This document shows, piece by piece, positions 12,920-25,815 of a stretch of DNA of 64,000 bases. Position numbers and translations under genes: made by a program. Below the pieces are notes generated by a model. It was not told where the DNA came from. It made no database searches and saw nothing but the letters and a program-made list of their open reading frames with translations. How positions within the stretch are numbered: the first letter of the stretch is position 1; each line of letters starts with the position of its first letter. Source of the stretch: Metridium senile (taxonomy: Eukaryota > Cnidaria > Anthozoa > Actiniaria > Metridiidae). The stretch covers positions 23,018 to 87,017 of the forward strand of contig CATKSA010000018.1 in NCBI GenBank assembly GCA_949775045.1, in the 5' to 3' direction.

Positions 12920-13727
12920 TTGAATTGACGAACCAACCCAAGACACGCTGGCCATAAAGCTACAACCTCGCAGAAGAAAGACGTCCTGATATCAAGACTA
13001 TAAAGGCTAAGTATTGAATAGGATTGATGATGGAAACTTGTAGGTGATGGTTGTGTTGTGTATATATGGGTTGCTTGTGGTGTACGTGTGGTGGGTTGCC
13101 TGTGGTGTACGTTTGGGTTGCCTGTGGTGACAGACCTCCGAAATCCGACTTCCGATATCCGATATTAAATCCTAAATTCGATATCCGATAATCCGAATTA
13201 AACTTCCAATATTCGATATTAAATCCGAAATAAAAATTCGATATCCGATAATCCAAAATAAACAGTTAACCAATAACCGATAAACCTATAGTGTAGATAG
13301 AGTATGTTAGAATAGATTAAAGCTAAGTATTGAATAGGATTGATGATGGAAACTTGCATGTGATGGTTGTGTTGTGTATATATGGGTTGCCTGTGGTGTA
13401 CGTTTGGGTTGCCTGTGGTGTACGTCTGGGTTGCCTGTGGTGACAGACCTCCGAAATCCGACAACCGAAATAAACTTCCGATATCCGATATCAAATCCGA
13501 AATAAAAATTCGATACCCGATAATCCAAAATAAACAGTTAACCAATAACCGATAAACCTATAGTGTAGATAGTGTATATTAGAATTGATAGAGTAGACTA
13601 TTTAACATAAAATAAATAATCCATTCAAAATGTTGACACTAAGTAAACTACCATGCAATATCATATATACTTTATTTAGTATTTAACTAACTTCTCCATA
13701 TTCTTTTTAGTTATTTCTATGCTTTAG
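12920..13727 (+). repeat. Second and third copies of the 10.4-kb module
   Basis: Two further copies of the module seen at 10390-11170 follow each other. The first carries the 'acgaaccaacccaagaca' end after an acceptor-like 'tttacag' near 12917. Both contain the GT-rich and 'ccgatatccgat' tracts, and both end with 'ccgataaacctatagtgtag'. The short open frames on both strands arise from these tracts. Confidence 0.55.
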
Positions 13728-13947
13728 ATTGCTTGCCTTTGTACGAATTTTGGTGGATCTACTCGACCTGCTGTTACCAAGTGCCCTGGCGTGACCAAAA
13801 GACGTCCTGTGAACATGTGCCTTGACGTACCAATGTGACCTCCTATAGAAATGAATACACTTCATTGCAAATTGCTATGACGACAAGCCCTGGTTGCCAA
13901 GACGACAAGCCTTGCCCTGGTACTGCAATAAAGAACCACTTGATCAG
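13728..13947 (+). other. Exon-like block, long form of the cassette
   Basis: This block of 220 nt lies between 'gctttag' and 'gatcag|gtgcat' and matches the cassettes of the upstream array, mainly their longer forms. It contains in-frame stops in the frames I checked, so as it stands it would be a non-coding or decayed exon. It is the last cassette before the terminal exon-like segment. Confidence 0.45.
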
Positions 13948-14060
13948 GTGCATATTTTAAAAGTTCTTATCGATTTATTCAGTATGAACTTATATATGAT
14001 TAGTATGTATTATAGTGTAATATTTTGGTTTGTCCTTTGCTAATCCCTCTGTTTTTGCAG

Positions 14061-14205
14061 ATCGACTCAAACTGTGCTACTAACCTCATAATATTTAATT
14101 TGCTTAAGACACAGATTTAAATTATTGTAAATCGATTGTACAAATGTTACTAAACTAATGACTTGTAAAGTATATAGATGTTGAAATAAAGAAAAGCAAT
14201 CAATG
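14061..14205 (+). other. Terminal exon-like segment with poly(A) signal
   Basis: A polypyrimidine tract and 'tttttgcag' end at 14060. The segment ends soon after AATAAA (14185-14190). Entered from the phase-2 donor of the cassettes it reads nine further codons and then TAA. Together with the cassettes this suggests one plus-strand transcription unit over about 10.4-14.2 kb. No promoter or start codon could be assigned, so coding status is open. Confidence 0.4.
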
Positions 14206-15540
14206 AAAGCAAACATGGAAAGCAAAAACATTTTTAACTCCGCCATTGCCGGTCCCAAGCCCGGATGAGAAAGGAGGAAGGTTGGCGGTAGGGATAGCAT
14301 CCCTACGCCATAAAAAATGTATTTGCTTGAACCATGGGCGAGAGTACATTTTGTAAGGTGAGTCATTGTTGATTCTTTTCCAGTTTAAAGAATTTTCCAG
14401 TTAGTTATTCTAACAAAAAGTGTATGATGCTGTTTTTATTAAGAGCGGTCCTTTCTATAATTTTACGCATGTTTTATTCCATAACTGTGTTCTCAAGACG
14501 GTGTACTAAAAGGATTATGTTAGGGAAAGGACGACTTAGATTGTTTGTACATTTATATTTTCACTTTCAATAATCAATTTGAAAGAAAAATCCATTACAA
14601 TCGAAAAACCGAAAAGATAAATTCTGAATTTAATTGAGAAAAAACGATTGTTTGACACCGAAAAACCTCTTTCCTTGAAACTGTAATTCTCACAGTTGTC
14701 GGCTTATAGGCTTTGTATTTACAGCTTTTGTATTTTATTTCAGTGTTGCTTCTCAATGTCCAGAAAATGGAATTTCATTGTCAGTAAGAACAGATGTCAA
14801 TGGGAAATAACATTTTGTGTCTCACCAGCAAAAGGTAAATGCCTTCTAGCGTTAGTTTATAATCTATATATCTATTCCAAATACCTATGGTTATCTACTT
14901 TGTCTTTGAATTAACTGCATATGCAAACTGTAATAATTCCATAAAACCTCATATGCCTCGCCCATCGTTACACTGTCCTGGACGAGGGGACTCAGCGGGC
15001 GTCAAAGTATGGATATAATTCGTATTTTCAAAAATACAACTTGCCCTAAAATATATTGAAAGTTACTTTCAATGTTCGTGGACGGACGTGTTTAACCCGT
15101 AAGACACGTACAACAGACAAATACTTGACATGAAAAAAGTACTGTTATGCATACTATAATCTCGGAACATATTCTGAAATATTTGTTGTCATTTTAGAAA
15201 CACATGGCTTACGTTCTAAAGTAAAGAATAAAAGTATCCAGGACATAGAATACAGGACACGGGGAAATACCATAAATGGTGAGTGACAGTAGCATTTATC
15301 GAGCTGCAGTATTAGAAACCCGGTGTTAAAGGTTTTGTTTTCAAGATAGCAACATAATTCGTATGCGCATAAATGTGACAGGCTTCAATATCAAGTATTT
15401 CTTTCGTGATTGCAATAATTTTTTAATGTTCTGTGTCATATAACGGGCATAGCCTCGGCCAAGAAAAGGTGAAACATATAGTAATCTCCTAACACTACCG
15501 ATAAAAATAAGGATAATGTCAATAACTCGAGCGTGATATT
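14206..15540. other. Gene-free stretch
   Basis: I see nothing I can name here. Short open frames exist on both strands (for example 14067-14366 minus and 14696-14914 plus), but they lack splice context, recognisable domains or coding character. Confidence 0.5.
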
Positions 15541-17740
15541 TCGTGTAATTTGAACCTGCGTCGGCGCTTGTCCTCGAAATGAAAAAACAAAACGTCACGC
15601 TCTTTAAGTATTGTTTAGATTTCTTAGTATTCATTTTTAATTTGTATAGACAACGTGTTTCAAAGCTTTAAGAACATTTCTTACAGACGTGAACCAGAGT
15701 ATGACTCATTATTTATAATGAAAAATGGAAACTCTTTCGTGATTAGTTATTTTATTTGTTCAATCTGCTTTGCCAAAAACAAAACTTCACGCTCTTTGAG
15801 TATTTTTTTGATATGATAGTATTAATTTTTGATTTGCATAGAAAACGTGTGTTGAAGCTTTAACAACATTTTCATATAAGTATGATAAACCAGAATATGA
15901 CTCATTATAGATAATTCAAAATAATTTTTTTTCGTGATTAGTTGTGTTATTTCTTCAAACTGTTTAGCCAAAATTAAAACTGCACGCTCTTTGAGTATTG
16001 TTTTGAAATGATAATATTAAATGATTTCATACAAATATGATAAACCAGAATATGACTCGTTATTTACAATGGATAATTTTTCGCGATTTATTTTTTCAAT
16101 CTGTTTTGCTTCACACTGACATCAGGTCACGGATCCGGAAAGGTCAATCAAATAGTACTCGTGCAATAGCGAGTGTGTAATTCCGTATAATGGGGACCTG
16201 CGTCCGCACTTGTCCTCGAAATGATTTGCATAAAACAAGTGTGTTAAAGCTTTAACAATATGTTATACAAATATGATAAACCAGAATATGACTCATTATT
16301 TATAATGCAAGATGGATAATTTTTTGATTAATTAATTTTATTTGTTCAGTCTGTTTTGCTTTAACACTGACTTCGGGTCATGGAAAGGTCAATCAAATAG
16401 TACTTGTGCATTATCGACCGTGTAATTTCGTATAATGTGGGACCTGCGTCCCCGCTTGTCCTTGAAATCAAAAAAACAAAGTCACACTCTTTCAGTGTTG
16501 TTTTCATACAAATATGATAAACCAGAATATGACTCATTATTTATAATGCAAGATGGATAATTTTTCGTGATTAATTAATTTTATTTGTTCAGTCTGTTTT
16601 GCTTAAACACTGACTTCGGGTCATGGAAAGGTTAATCAAATAGTACTTGTGCATTATCGACCGTGTAATTTCGTATAATGTGGGACCTGCGTCCCCGCTT
16701 GTCCTTGAAATCAAAAAAACAAAGTCACGCTCTTTCAGTGTTTTGATGGTATTCATTTTTGATTTGCATACACAACGTGTTTCAAAGCTTTAAGAACATT
16801 TCTTACACACATAAGCCAAAGTATAACTCATTATTTATAATGCAAAATGGTACTTTTTCGTAATTAGTTATTTTATTTGTTCGATCTGCTTTGCGAAAAA
16901 CAACGTCACGCTCCTTGAGTATTGTTTTGATATGATAGTATTATTTTTTTTATTTACATATAGAAAACGTGCGTTAATTTAAAGCTATAACAACATTTTC
17001 ATATAAATATGATAAACCAGAATATGACTCGTCATATATAACTCGAAATGAATAATTTTTCCTGATTAGTTATTTTATTTTTTCGACAAAGTGCCTTGCC
17101 AAAATTAAAACTTCATGCTCTTTGAGTATTGTTTTGATAAGATAATATTAATATATTTCATACAAATTAATATGATAAACCATAATATGACTCATTATTT
17201 ATAAAGCAACATGGATAGTTTTTCGTGATTAGTTATTTTATTTATTCAATTGTTTTTGCCTTATCACTGACATCGGGTCATGGAAAGGTCAATCAAATAG
17301 TACTTGTGCATTAACGAGCGTGTATTCGTATAATGGCGACCTGCGTCCGCGCTTGTCCTTGAAATTAAAAACAAAACAAAACAAAACAAAGTCACGCTCT
17401 TTAAATATTGTTTTGAATTGATGGTATTCATTTTTGATTTGCATAGATAACGTGTATTAAAGCTTTAATTTAACATTTCATACAAGTATGGTAAACCAGA
17501 ATATGACTTATTATTTATAATGCAAAATTTGCTTGCGCTTGTCCTTGAAATTAAAAACAAAACAAAACAAAACAAAGTCACGCTCTTTAAATATTGTTTT
17601 GAATTGATGGTATTCATTTTTGATTTGCATAGATAACGTGTATTAAAGCTTTAATTTAACATTTCATACAAGTATGGTAAACCAGAATATGACTTATTAT
17701 TTATAATGCAAAATTTAGAATATTTTTCGTGATCAAAGCT
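15541..17740. repeat. Diverged tandem repeats of about 200-400 bp
   Basis: Eight or so units share 'ataaaccagaatatgactc', 'attatttataatgcaa', 'cacgctctttgagtattg', 'ggaaaggtcaatcaaatag' and 'gacctgcgtccgcgcttgtc', in varying order and completeness. An exact duplication of about 175 bp lies at about 17355-17710. The last third (from 16797) is also the outer part of the palindrome's left arm. Confidence 0.7.
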
Positions 17741-20700
17741 TTTATCACTGAAATCGGATGAAGGAAGTTCAAACAAATATAGTACTCAAGCACTAACTTA
17801 CGATTCAGTGTTTTGATTCCAAATATGTATTGAGTGTATAGAATTTGCCACTATTTGAGATAACGAATGTGAAGTAAAATATAATTATTGTGCTTATAAT
17901 ATTATCTGCATCTATTTGATGACAATGAACATAATTGTTTTGAAGTATTTTTGTATGATTCAAATATTCAAAGGCTATCCGACTGTGACAGTTGTACCCC
18001 TTTATTCGTTTTGCTACAAACCGGTTATTGTGGAATTACAATTGCTTTAATATGGGTAGAGATTCGGTTTTTCAAATCTTCCTCTTTCGTAAGTGAAAAT
18101 TACAAACATGGCATTGCAATTTCTGTTCTTTTTAGTTCTACATTTCATACAAGTGAGATGTGAGAAATTGTTCTCAATCCTTGAGAAATAGGGCACATTA
18201 GGCAATCATTTCACTAGAGCTTCAACAGCGTATTTAGTATATTAATGTTGTATAAATAATCACGAGCTACAAATAAATGTAGTGTTATTTTGGTTTTACA
18301 AAACGAAGCTATTATTTCGAAATAAACTTTAATCTCAACTGCAATATACTAGCGTAGATTGTAATCGTAACCATATCATTATAATCAAACTCGACTTTGG
18401 CCTCACCTATTACCTGTACATTAATTGCAACTCTTTCATCAAATTCAAATTTAGCTCGTGTTACACATTGGCCTTTCTATTAGCGTCAACTAAAATTTCT
18501 ATAATGAAAGTTTGTTTTCTAGCTGCTAATGTTTCAAATGTAAAGCTTAAATGTTTTAACTGTTGAGGATGAGTTTCACACATTAGCTTTTAGGCAGAGG
18601 TTACTGTGATGAAACTTGTAACATTGATATGTGCAAATTTAGAGAGATCAAGAAAACAGTATGTCTATTGGATTATGCATCGTTTTAAGGTGATTGTGCA
18701 GCAAAATTCAACATGAAATCGTGAAATCTTGATTTGCAAAGATATCTAGTTTATCATATTTCAGACATTCAAGTTAAACATAGAGTCTTTATTTGTATTT
18801 AGGCGTTGTTTTCGCTTTGAAGATGTTTAAACTATACATAGATTTAAGAGGAATAGAAAAACAAATGTTTGATCTAGTTTTAGTGTATATCAATGTCGTA
18901 TTATTTGCCCATCTGCGGTAGTATGGTCGGTTATGTTGAGGTGACTCGACCAAATACCTTTGCACGAGTACCTTCAGACTTTGAACTAAATATACTTATA
19001 GAGATTGATTGCGATTTCCATCTAATAGAATAGATGTTATACATATAAGTTAAATTAAAATAGGATATGATTTTCAAGGAGATCGTAAGGCACATCGCTT
19101 GGTAATGACGTCGCAGCTGATTGAACTCAAAATTGAATGTTATCCTTCAACTGCATTGTGTAGGGAAATGCCTTATTCTGCCTTTTCCTTTTTTACCATC
19201 GAAATCTGAAGAACGAATTTAGAGATATTTTGGGATACCAAATTTAGAGTATGATGTGAAACTAAACCATGCAATTTCCCAGTTATCTAATTGCAAAAAA
19301 CATCGCTCATTTTATTACAATTTAATCGTTATATTTCATTGAAAATTTAACAGGTAATCCATTAAATTTTGCCCGCCAAAACTGAAAATAAATGGCTCAA
19401 TATGAGAATCCAATGTATTTTTTTGGTTAACTTACAGTCGCAAAACCTACGATAATAAGACCCAAGAAAAACAAATCAATGTGATTTTAGATTATCATAG
19501 TTTTTGTAAAAGTGACTGTAAGTTAACCACGTAAAATAAACATTGCATTCTCATATTGAGCCATTTATTTTCAGTTTTGGCGGGCAAAGTTTAATGGATT
19601 ACCTGTTAAATTTTCAATGAAATATAACGATTAAATTGTAATAAAATGAGCGATGTTTTTTGCAATTAGATAACTGGGAAATTGCATGGTTTAGTTTCAC
19701 ATCATACTCTAAATTTGGTATCCCAAAATATCTCTAAATTCGTTCTTCAGATTTCGATGGTAAAAAAGGAAAAGGCAGAATAAGGCATTTCCCTACACAA
19801 TGCAGTTGAAGGATAACATTCAATTTTGAGTTCAATCAGCTGCGACGTCATTACCAAGCGATGTGCCTTACGATCTCCTTGAAAATCATATCCTATTTTA
19901 ATTTAACTTATATGTATAACATCTATTCTATTAGATGGAAATCGCAATCAATCTCTATAAGTATATTTAGTTCAAAGTCTGAAGGTACTCGTGCAAAGGT
20001 ATTTGGTCGAGTCACCTCAACATAACCGACCATACTACCGCAGATGGGCAAATAATACGACATTGATATACACTAAAACTAGATCAAACATTTGTTTTTC
20101 TATTCCTCTTAAATCTATGTATAGTTTAAACATCTTCAAAGCGAAAACAACGCCTAAATACAAATAAAGACTCTATGTTTAACTTGAATGTCTGAAATAT
20201 GATAAACTAGATATCTTTGCAAATCAAGATTTCACGATTTCATGTTGAATTTTGCTGCACAATCACCTTAAAACGATGCATAATCCAATAGACATACTGT
20301 TTTCTTGATCTCTCTAAATTTGCACATATCAATGTTACAAGTTTCATCACAGTAACCTCTGCCTAAAAGCTAATGTGTGAAACTCATCCTCAACAGTTAA
20401 AACATTTAAGCTTTACATTTGAAACATTAGCAGCTAGAAAACAAACTTTCATTATAGAAATTTTAGTTGACGCTAATAGAAAGGCCAATGTGTAACACGA
20501 GCTAAATTTGAATTTGATGAAAGAGTTGCAATTAATGTACAGGTAATAGGTGAGGCCAAAGTCGAGTTTGATTATAATGATATGGTTACGATTACAATCT
20601 ACGCTAGTATATTGCAGTTGAGATTAAAGTTTATTTCGAAATAATAGCTTCGTTTTGTAAAACCAAAATAACACTACATTTATTTGTAGCTCGTGATTAT

Positions 20701-22159
20701 TTATACAACATTAATATACTAAATACGCTGTTGAAGCTCTAGTGAAATGATTGCCTAATGTGCCCTATTTCTCAAGGATTGAGAACAATTTCTCACATCT
20801 CACTTGTATGAAATGTAGAACTAAAAAGAACAGAAATTGCAATGCCATGTTTGTAATTTTCACTTACGAAAGAGGAAGATTTGAAAAACCGAATCTCTAC
20901 CCATATTAAAGCAATTGTAATTCCACAATAACCGGTTTGTAGCAAAACGAATAAAGGGGTACAACTGTCACAGTCGGATAGCCTTTGAATATTTGAATCA
21001 TACAAAAATACTTCAAAACAATTATGTTCATTGTCATCAAATAGATGCAGATAATATTATAAGCACAATAATTATATTTTACTTCACATTCGTTATCTCA
21101 AATAGTGGCAAATTCTATACACTCAATACATATTTGGAATCAAAACACTGAATCGTAAGTTAGTGCTTGAGTACTATATTTGTTTGAACTTCCTTCATCC
21201 GATTTCAGTGATAAAAGCTTTGATCACGAAAAATATTCTAAATTTTGCATTATAAATAATAAGTCATATTCTGGTTTACCATACTTGTATGAAATGTTAA
21301 ATTAAAGCTTTAATACACGTTATCTATGCAAATCAAAAATGAATACCATCAATTCAAAACAATATTTAAAGAGCGTGACTTTGTTTTGTTTTGTTTTGTT
21401 TTTAATTTCAAGGACAAGCGCAAGCAAATTTTGCATTATAAATAATAAGTCATATTCTGGTTTACCATACTTGTATGAAATGTTAAATTAAAGCTTTAAT
21501 ACACGTTATCTATGCAAATCAAAAATGAATACCATCAATTCAAAACAATATTTAAAGAGCGTGACTTTGTTTTGTTTTGTTTTGTTTTTAATTTCAAGGA
21601 CAAGCGCGGACGCAGGTCGCCATTATACGAATACACGCTCGTTAATGCACAAGTACTATTTGATTGACCTTTCCATGACCCGATGTCAGTGATAAGGCAA
21701 AAACAATTGAATAAATAAAATAACTAATCACGAAAAACTATCCATGTTGCTTTATAAATAATGAGTCATATTATGGTTTATCATATTAATTTGTATGAAA
21801 TATATTAATATTATCTTATCAAAACAATACTCAAAGAGCATGAAGTTTTAATTTTGGCAAGGCACTTTGTCGAAAAAATAAAATAACTAATCAGGAAAAA
21901 TTATTCATTTCGAGTTATATATGACGAGTCATATTCTGGTTTATCATATTTATATGAAAATGTTGTTATAGCTTTAAATTAACGCACGTTTTCTATATGT
22001 AAATAAAAAAAATAATACTATCATATCAAAACAATACTCAAGGAGCGTGACGTTGTTTTTCGCAAAGCAGATCGAACAAATAAAATAACTAATTACGAAA
22101 AAGTACCATTTTGCATTATAAATAATGAGTTATACTTTGGCTTATGTGTGTAAGAAATG
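16797..22159. repeat. Near-perfect palindrome with arms of about 2.6 kb
   Basis: The left arm (16797-19439) and right arm (19513-22159) are reverse complements. Paired positions sum to 38956 from the outer ends through most of the arms, so no net insertion or deletion separates them; in the stretches I compared I saw no mismatch until the innermost 40 bp or so. The spacer is about 73 bp. The same 70-codon open frame therefore appears at 17951-18163 plus and 20793-21005 minus; I do not accept it as a gene. Beyond 22159 the sequence still resembles a repeat unit in inverted orientation but is diverged. Confidence 0.9.
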
Positions 22160-22275
22160 AATATCATCAAAACAACACTAAAAGAGAGCGAATTTGTTAT
22201 TTGATTTCAAGGACAAGCGGGGAGGCAGGGTCGACATTATACGATATTACACGGTCGTTAATGGACAAGTACTAT

Positions 22276-22938
22276 TTGATTGATTATATAATCGATTAAG
22301 GGTTAAACGTTGTAAACTCTAACCTTTACGTACACCCTAAGAACTAACATTTACGTCAACCCTAACCCTATTAAGGTTAAACATTTCAAACACAAACCCA
22401 ATCAAATAAGGGTTTATATGATATAAACCGTAACCGAACCCTAACCCCTTCAGGGTGAAACGGTTGAAACCCTAACCCTAAACGTTTAAAGGTTAAAGTT
22501 GTAAATTTTAACCCAACCCTAACCCTTAAAGGAAAGATGTTGCAACTACCCACCCCAACCCTAACACTGAGGAAAACCCTAAGGTATCCCCAACCCTTTT
22601 AAGTGTCAAATGTTGAAAACCCTAACCTATTAAGGGTTAGACGTTGTAAACCCTAAATGCTAAAAGGTTGAATGATAGAAACCCTAACCAAACCCTAACT
22701 GGATAAGGGTGAAATGTGGTAAACCCTAACCCTAATCCATTCCTAAACCCATAAACCCTAACTCTATCGACATCCCTAACCCTATACCGTAAAGGGTTAG
22801 ACGTTATAATTCCCAACCCTAACGAAACCCTAACCCCTTAAGGGTGAAACGGTTGAAACCCTAACCCCTAAACGTTTAAGGGTAAAACGTTGAAAATTCT
22901 AACCCAACCCTAACCCTTGATGGGAAAATGTTGGATTT
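22276..22938. repeat. Degenerate telomere-like tract
   Basis: The sequence alternates 'accctaacccta' with 'taagggttaaacgttg' and near variants, so both strands of the TTAGGG motif occur in short palindromic units. It starts about 115 bp after the palindrome's right arm and merges into the clean telomere array that follows. It looks like mutated or rearranged interstitial telomere sequence. Confidence 0.75.
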
Positions 22939-22959
22939 ACCCTAACCCTAACCCTAACC

Positions 22960-23019
<60 letters not shown>

Positions 23020-23079
23020 CCCTAAACCTAACCCTAACCCTAACCCTAAACCCTAAACCCTAACCCGAACCCGAACGCT
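22939..23079 (+). repeat. Interstitial telomere repeat, (CCCTAA)n
   Basis: More than twenty nearly exact CCCTAA units, some CCCTAAA. In this orientation a chromosome end would lie to the left. The tract sits inside what would be the intron of the recombinase gene whose 3' exons follow; about 460 bp of other intron-like sequence separates it from the first exon at 23541. Confidence 0.9.
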
Positions 23080-23540
23080 AATCACTCACCCTAAGCTCTA
23101 TGTGCATTGAGGAAGGGTGTAGAAAATGTTCCACTCCACCCTTACAGGGGTTGTGAAATCTTGCAAAATCACCCCTTCACATCTGTTATCAGGAACGCCT
23201 AGGGGTTTGCTTCTACACCCTGCTGAAGGGATTTAAGGAACATTTCACGACCCTATTCAGGCTTTTTTGTCTAATTCCACCACCCTAGCGGAAACTTTTC
23301 TAGACTATCTACCACCCTAGCACTGATTTTACCAGTCATTGCTTGGGGTATTTTCTTGTAGTCTCACTACCCTTGTAAAGGTGTTTGTCAACCCTGATTT
23401 GAATTTTTTTAAAGTGTGTGTTCTGTTGTTCTCGTGCTGTTATTGCTTTGATAGTGTGTTTGTTGTTGCGTTGTCACTGCATGTTTTATTATTATAATAA
23501 TTTGTTTTTAATGTTTGCTCTATTTTTTGCCTTGTCTCAG

Positions 23541-24443
23541 AACAAAGCGGGAAAACCATTCACAAGCTCAGCCTTCTCTGCTCATCTCAAGTTTCTGTTT
23601 AGCCGTGTCACTGGAGTCAAGATTTCGGTCAACGTTCTAAGAAGTTCCTTCCTTACTCATGCATACAGCCTCAGGTGAGTTGTTGACATGCACTGATTTT
23701 TTGCTTTTTTGAATTGTTTTTTTTTTAGGTGATATTTTTCCAACTTACTTCGTGTGTTATAATTATGCTGCTCAGAAACCTGAGATAAATCTGAATTTAT
23801 AGGCTTATCATCACAGAGATGATAGTAGAAACTTGTTTATAATTTGACTATAATTTGTGCTCTTGCAGAGAGACATTGTTTAATATTTTAATGGCTTTGT
23901 TTTGAAGTTTTATTACATCACACATCATCATTGTCTAAACATTTTTCACTCTTCTATCTTTCTAGTGATTGTTCTGACACCACCAAGGACTCTCTCGCCA
24001 CAGCGATGCGTCATAGCAGACGACACGCTCAGGGAACCTATGACAGGCGGAATGCCACTGAACGCAAGAGTATGGCTTTTGACTTGGCCTCCCAATTTGC
24101 AGAAGCTGCTGAAGACAGCCGCGTCCAGCCTGGAAACGGAGGTCGATTCAGTGTAGGGGATTTCGTGGGACTTGCCGAAGATTCCAGTACACTATCAGAG
24201 CCAAAGGTGATGATTGCTCGGGTCCAATCCTTTCAGCCTGTTCGCCAAGCTAGTCTGCTCTGGTACAAGCAAACAGGTAGACAAGGTCAATACATGTTCC
24301 AATATGAGCCCGAACCCTGGATTGAATGCATTGACTCACTTCATCCAGTGAAGATGACACCTTTGTCAAAGCACCCAGGACATTTTAAGTTGAACACTTC
24401 TCCAAAGTCTATTCACAAAGCAATCTGTGGCATGGACAGATAA
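23541..24443 (+). CDS. Crypton-like tyrosine recombinase, 3' half (two exons)
   Basis: Exons lie at 23541-23674 and 23966-24443, joined phase 2 with good splice sites ('ctcag|', '|gtgagt', 'tctag|'). Together they encode the last 203 residues of a tyrosine recombinase. The first exon holds the N-x-x-R box (NVLRSSFLTH); the second holds the later His (MRHS) and the nucleophile Tyr (GTYDRR). A C-terminal domain of about 75 residues beginning VGDFVGL follows, also found in the other recombinase of this window. Such enzymes cut and rejoin DNA through a 3'-phosphotyrosine link and move circular elements. The first exon enters in phase 0 and has no start codon of its own, so this is not a complete gene. 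Its missing front matches the five exons at 34667-36901, which stop at exactly this point. No domesticated role is visible. Confidence 0.85.
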
Positions 24444-25284
24444 ATTACTGCTTTTTTGTGTTGATTTTACTGGCAACTTTTAACCTGTTTTGTCGAAACC
24501 TTTCAACGATTCCCCTTTTTTCACAAAGTTCCATGGCTTTGATTGGCTTCCAGTCGGTCTTTTTTTTCATGCATGTTACAGTTTTGACAAGACAGTTCAT
24601 TAGTCGTCCAGTTAAATAGCTCAATTGCACAAATACTGATTACTTTGATGCCAATAAGAATGTTTCGTCAAAATATGAATTATTGTCTGCCTACAAATCT
24701 CTTCTGTGGCTTGATTGGCTACCAATCGCCACAACGAGAGGAAAGAGAAAGAATATATATTTTAGACAATATTTGTTTTGACGAAGCAATCTATGTGCAC
24801 GCATGTGATCGTGAACAGATTATTTGACAAGACTACATATATGTGATGCTATCATTCGAACTTTCTTGTCCTAGGATGCTTAGCTTTTTACTAATTAATT
24901 GCACAAATACTTTTATACCAATAAGAATGTTTTATCAAAATATGAACTGCTGTTTTCGTTCTCTTTTGGCTAGATTGGTTTCCAGTCGCCATTTAAAATA
25001 TGAGATTAAGTGAGTGAAAAAAAAAGTTTGATAAAACAATCTTTGTATGTATAACAGTGCATCAGGCATGGTCATTCATGATGAAGAGATGTTTTTTTTG
25101 AAAAGACTCCATACATATATATATATATATGATACTATCATCCTCTCTATCTTGCCCTGGGATGATGTCGTAGATACATTTTGAGATTGTGTATATGATT
25201 TCTATGTATATCTGAGGTTGAGATATATTGAGGAGTTTTAAGATAGCATAGTTCATATATATATAGTGAGTGAGTGCATATTGA
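24444..25284. repeat. Tandem-duplicated flank upstream of the RING gene
   Basis: A unit containing 'gccaataagaatgtttcgtc', 'ggctaccaatcgcc' and 'acaatctttgta' recurs near 24640-24830 and 24895-25130, and partly again at 26704-26960. It also contains AT microsatellites. It is presumably non-coding upstream sequence of the RING gene. Short open frames here run across the repeats and are not supported. Confidence 0.5.
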
Positions 25285-25692
25285 ATGGTCATGCCTAAAA
25301 AGCGAGTCAATAAGAAGCGCGATGCTCAAAGATCAAACAATCACCACAAAACTCACGAATGTGCCATTTGCCTCTCAATACGTCTTCCCAGGGCTGGGGG
25401 GGTGGGGAGAAATGGAGGTAGCCAGGATGTTAATGAGAGAACCAACGACACTGACATTTTTCCAGTACCATCGAGGTGCTGTCCACAGCTCTTCCACACC
25501 GAGTGTCTGAACCGATGGCTGAGTGAACATAGTACATGCCCTAACTGCAGGGCAGAACTGGTTCCACCAGCAGCAAGACGACCCCCTGTGGTTGAAATCC
25601 AAGACAGTGACGACGGCTTTGACATTCAACCGGTGTTAAAAGTCCCTGACGGCTGGGCCGAATTCATGAGGAGAGAGAACCCACCCAGGTGA
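25285..25692 (+). CDS. RING-finger protein (likely E3 ubiquitin ligase)
   Basis: A single-exon frame of 135 residues (133 if the second ATG, at 25291, is used). A basic start (MPKKRVNKKR) leads to a RING between about residues 30 and 88: ECAIC, a Gly/Asn-rich insertion of about 38 residues, then CCPQLFHTEC, ten residues, and CPNC. The last ligand pairs are normal for a RING-H2 finger. The fourth ligand position, usually His or Cys, is Gln unless the doubled Cys takes part. The tail is acidic (QDSDDGFD) and then polar. RING proteins pass ubiquitin from an E2 to a target; no target can be read here. It lies 0.84 kb downstream of the recombinase 3' half on the same strand. The 5' end has a partial duplicate at 26968. 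A donor-like 'cccag|gtgatg' at the stop leaves a longer spliced form possible. Confidence 0.8.
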   Translation: MVMPKKRVNKKRDAQRSNNHHKTHECAICLSIRLPRAGGVGRNGGSQDVNERTNDTDIFPVPSRCCPQLFHTECLNRWLSEHSTCPNCRAELVPPAARRPPVVEIQDSDDGFDIQPVLKVPDGWAEFMRRENPPR

Positions 25693-25750
25693 TGTCATCT
25701 ATAACAGCCTCCTCCTCCTTCCTGTCTTGAAAGCTGTTGTATGTTTATCC

Positions 25751-25815
25751 ATTCTCTTACCCAGAGCCTTTGATTTTTCGTTAGAAAGCTGAGGAGGGTC
25801 TGGGTAAGAGAATGA
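25751..25815. repeat. Short fold-back element
   Basis: CATTCTCTTACCCAGA at the left is the exact complement of the right end (16 bp), with a loop of about 33 bp. Size and ends suggest a miniature DNA-transposon remnant. The motif resembles ones I associate with cnidarian genomes, from memory only. Confidence 0.6.

Noticed and set aside
17951..18163. A 70-codon open frame present identically on both palindrome arms
   Set aside because: The identity is forced by the palindrome; there is no domain, promoter or splice context.
22276..23079. True chromosome end within the window
   Set aside because: Unique and gene-bearing sequence continues on both sides, so it is interstitial unless the assembly is wrong here.
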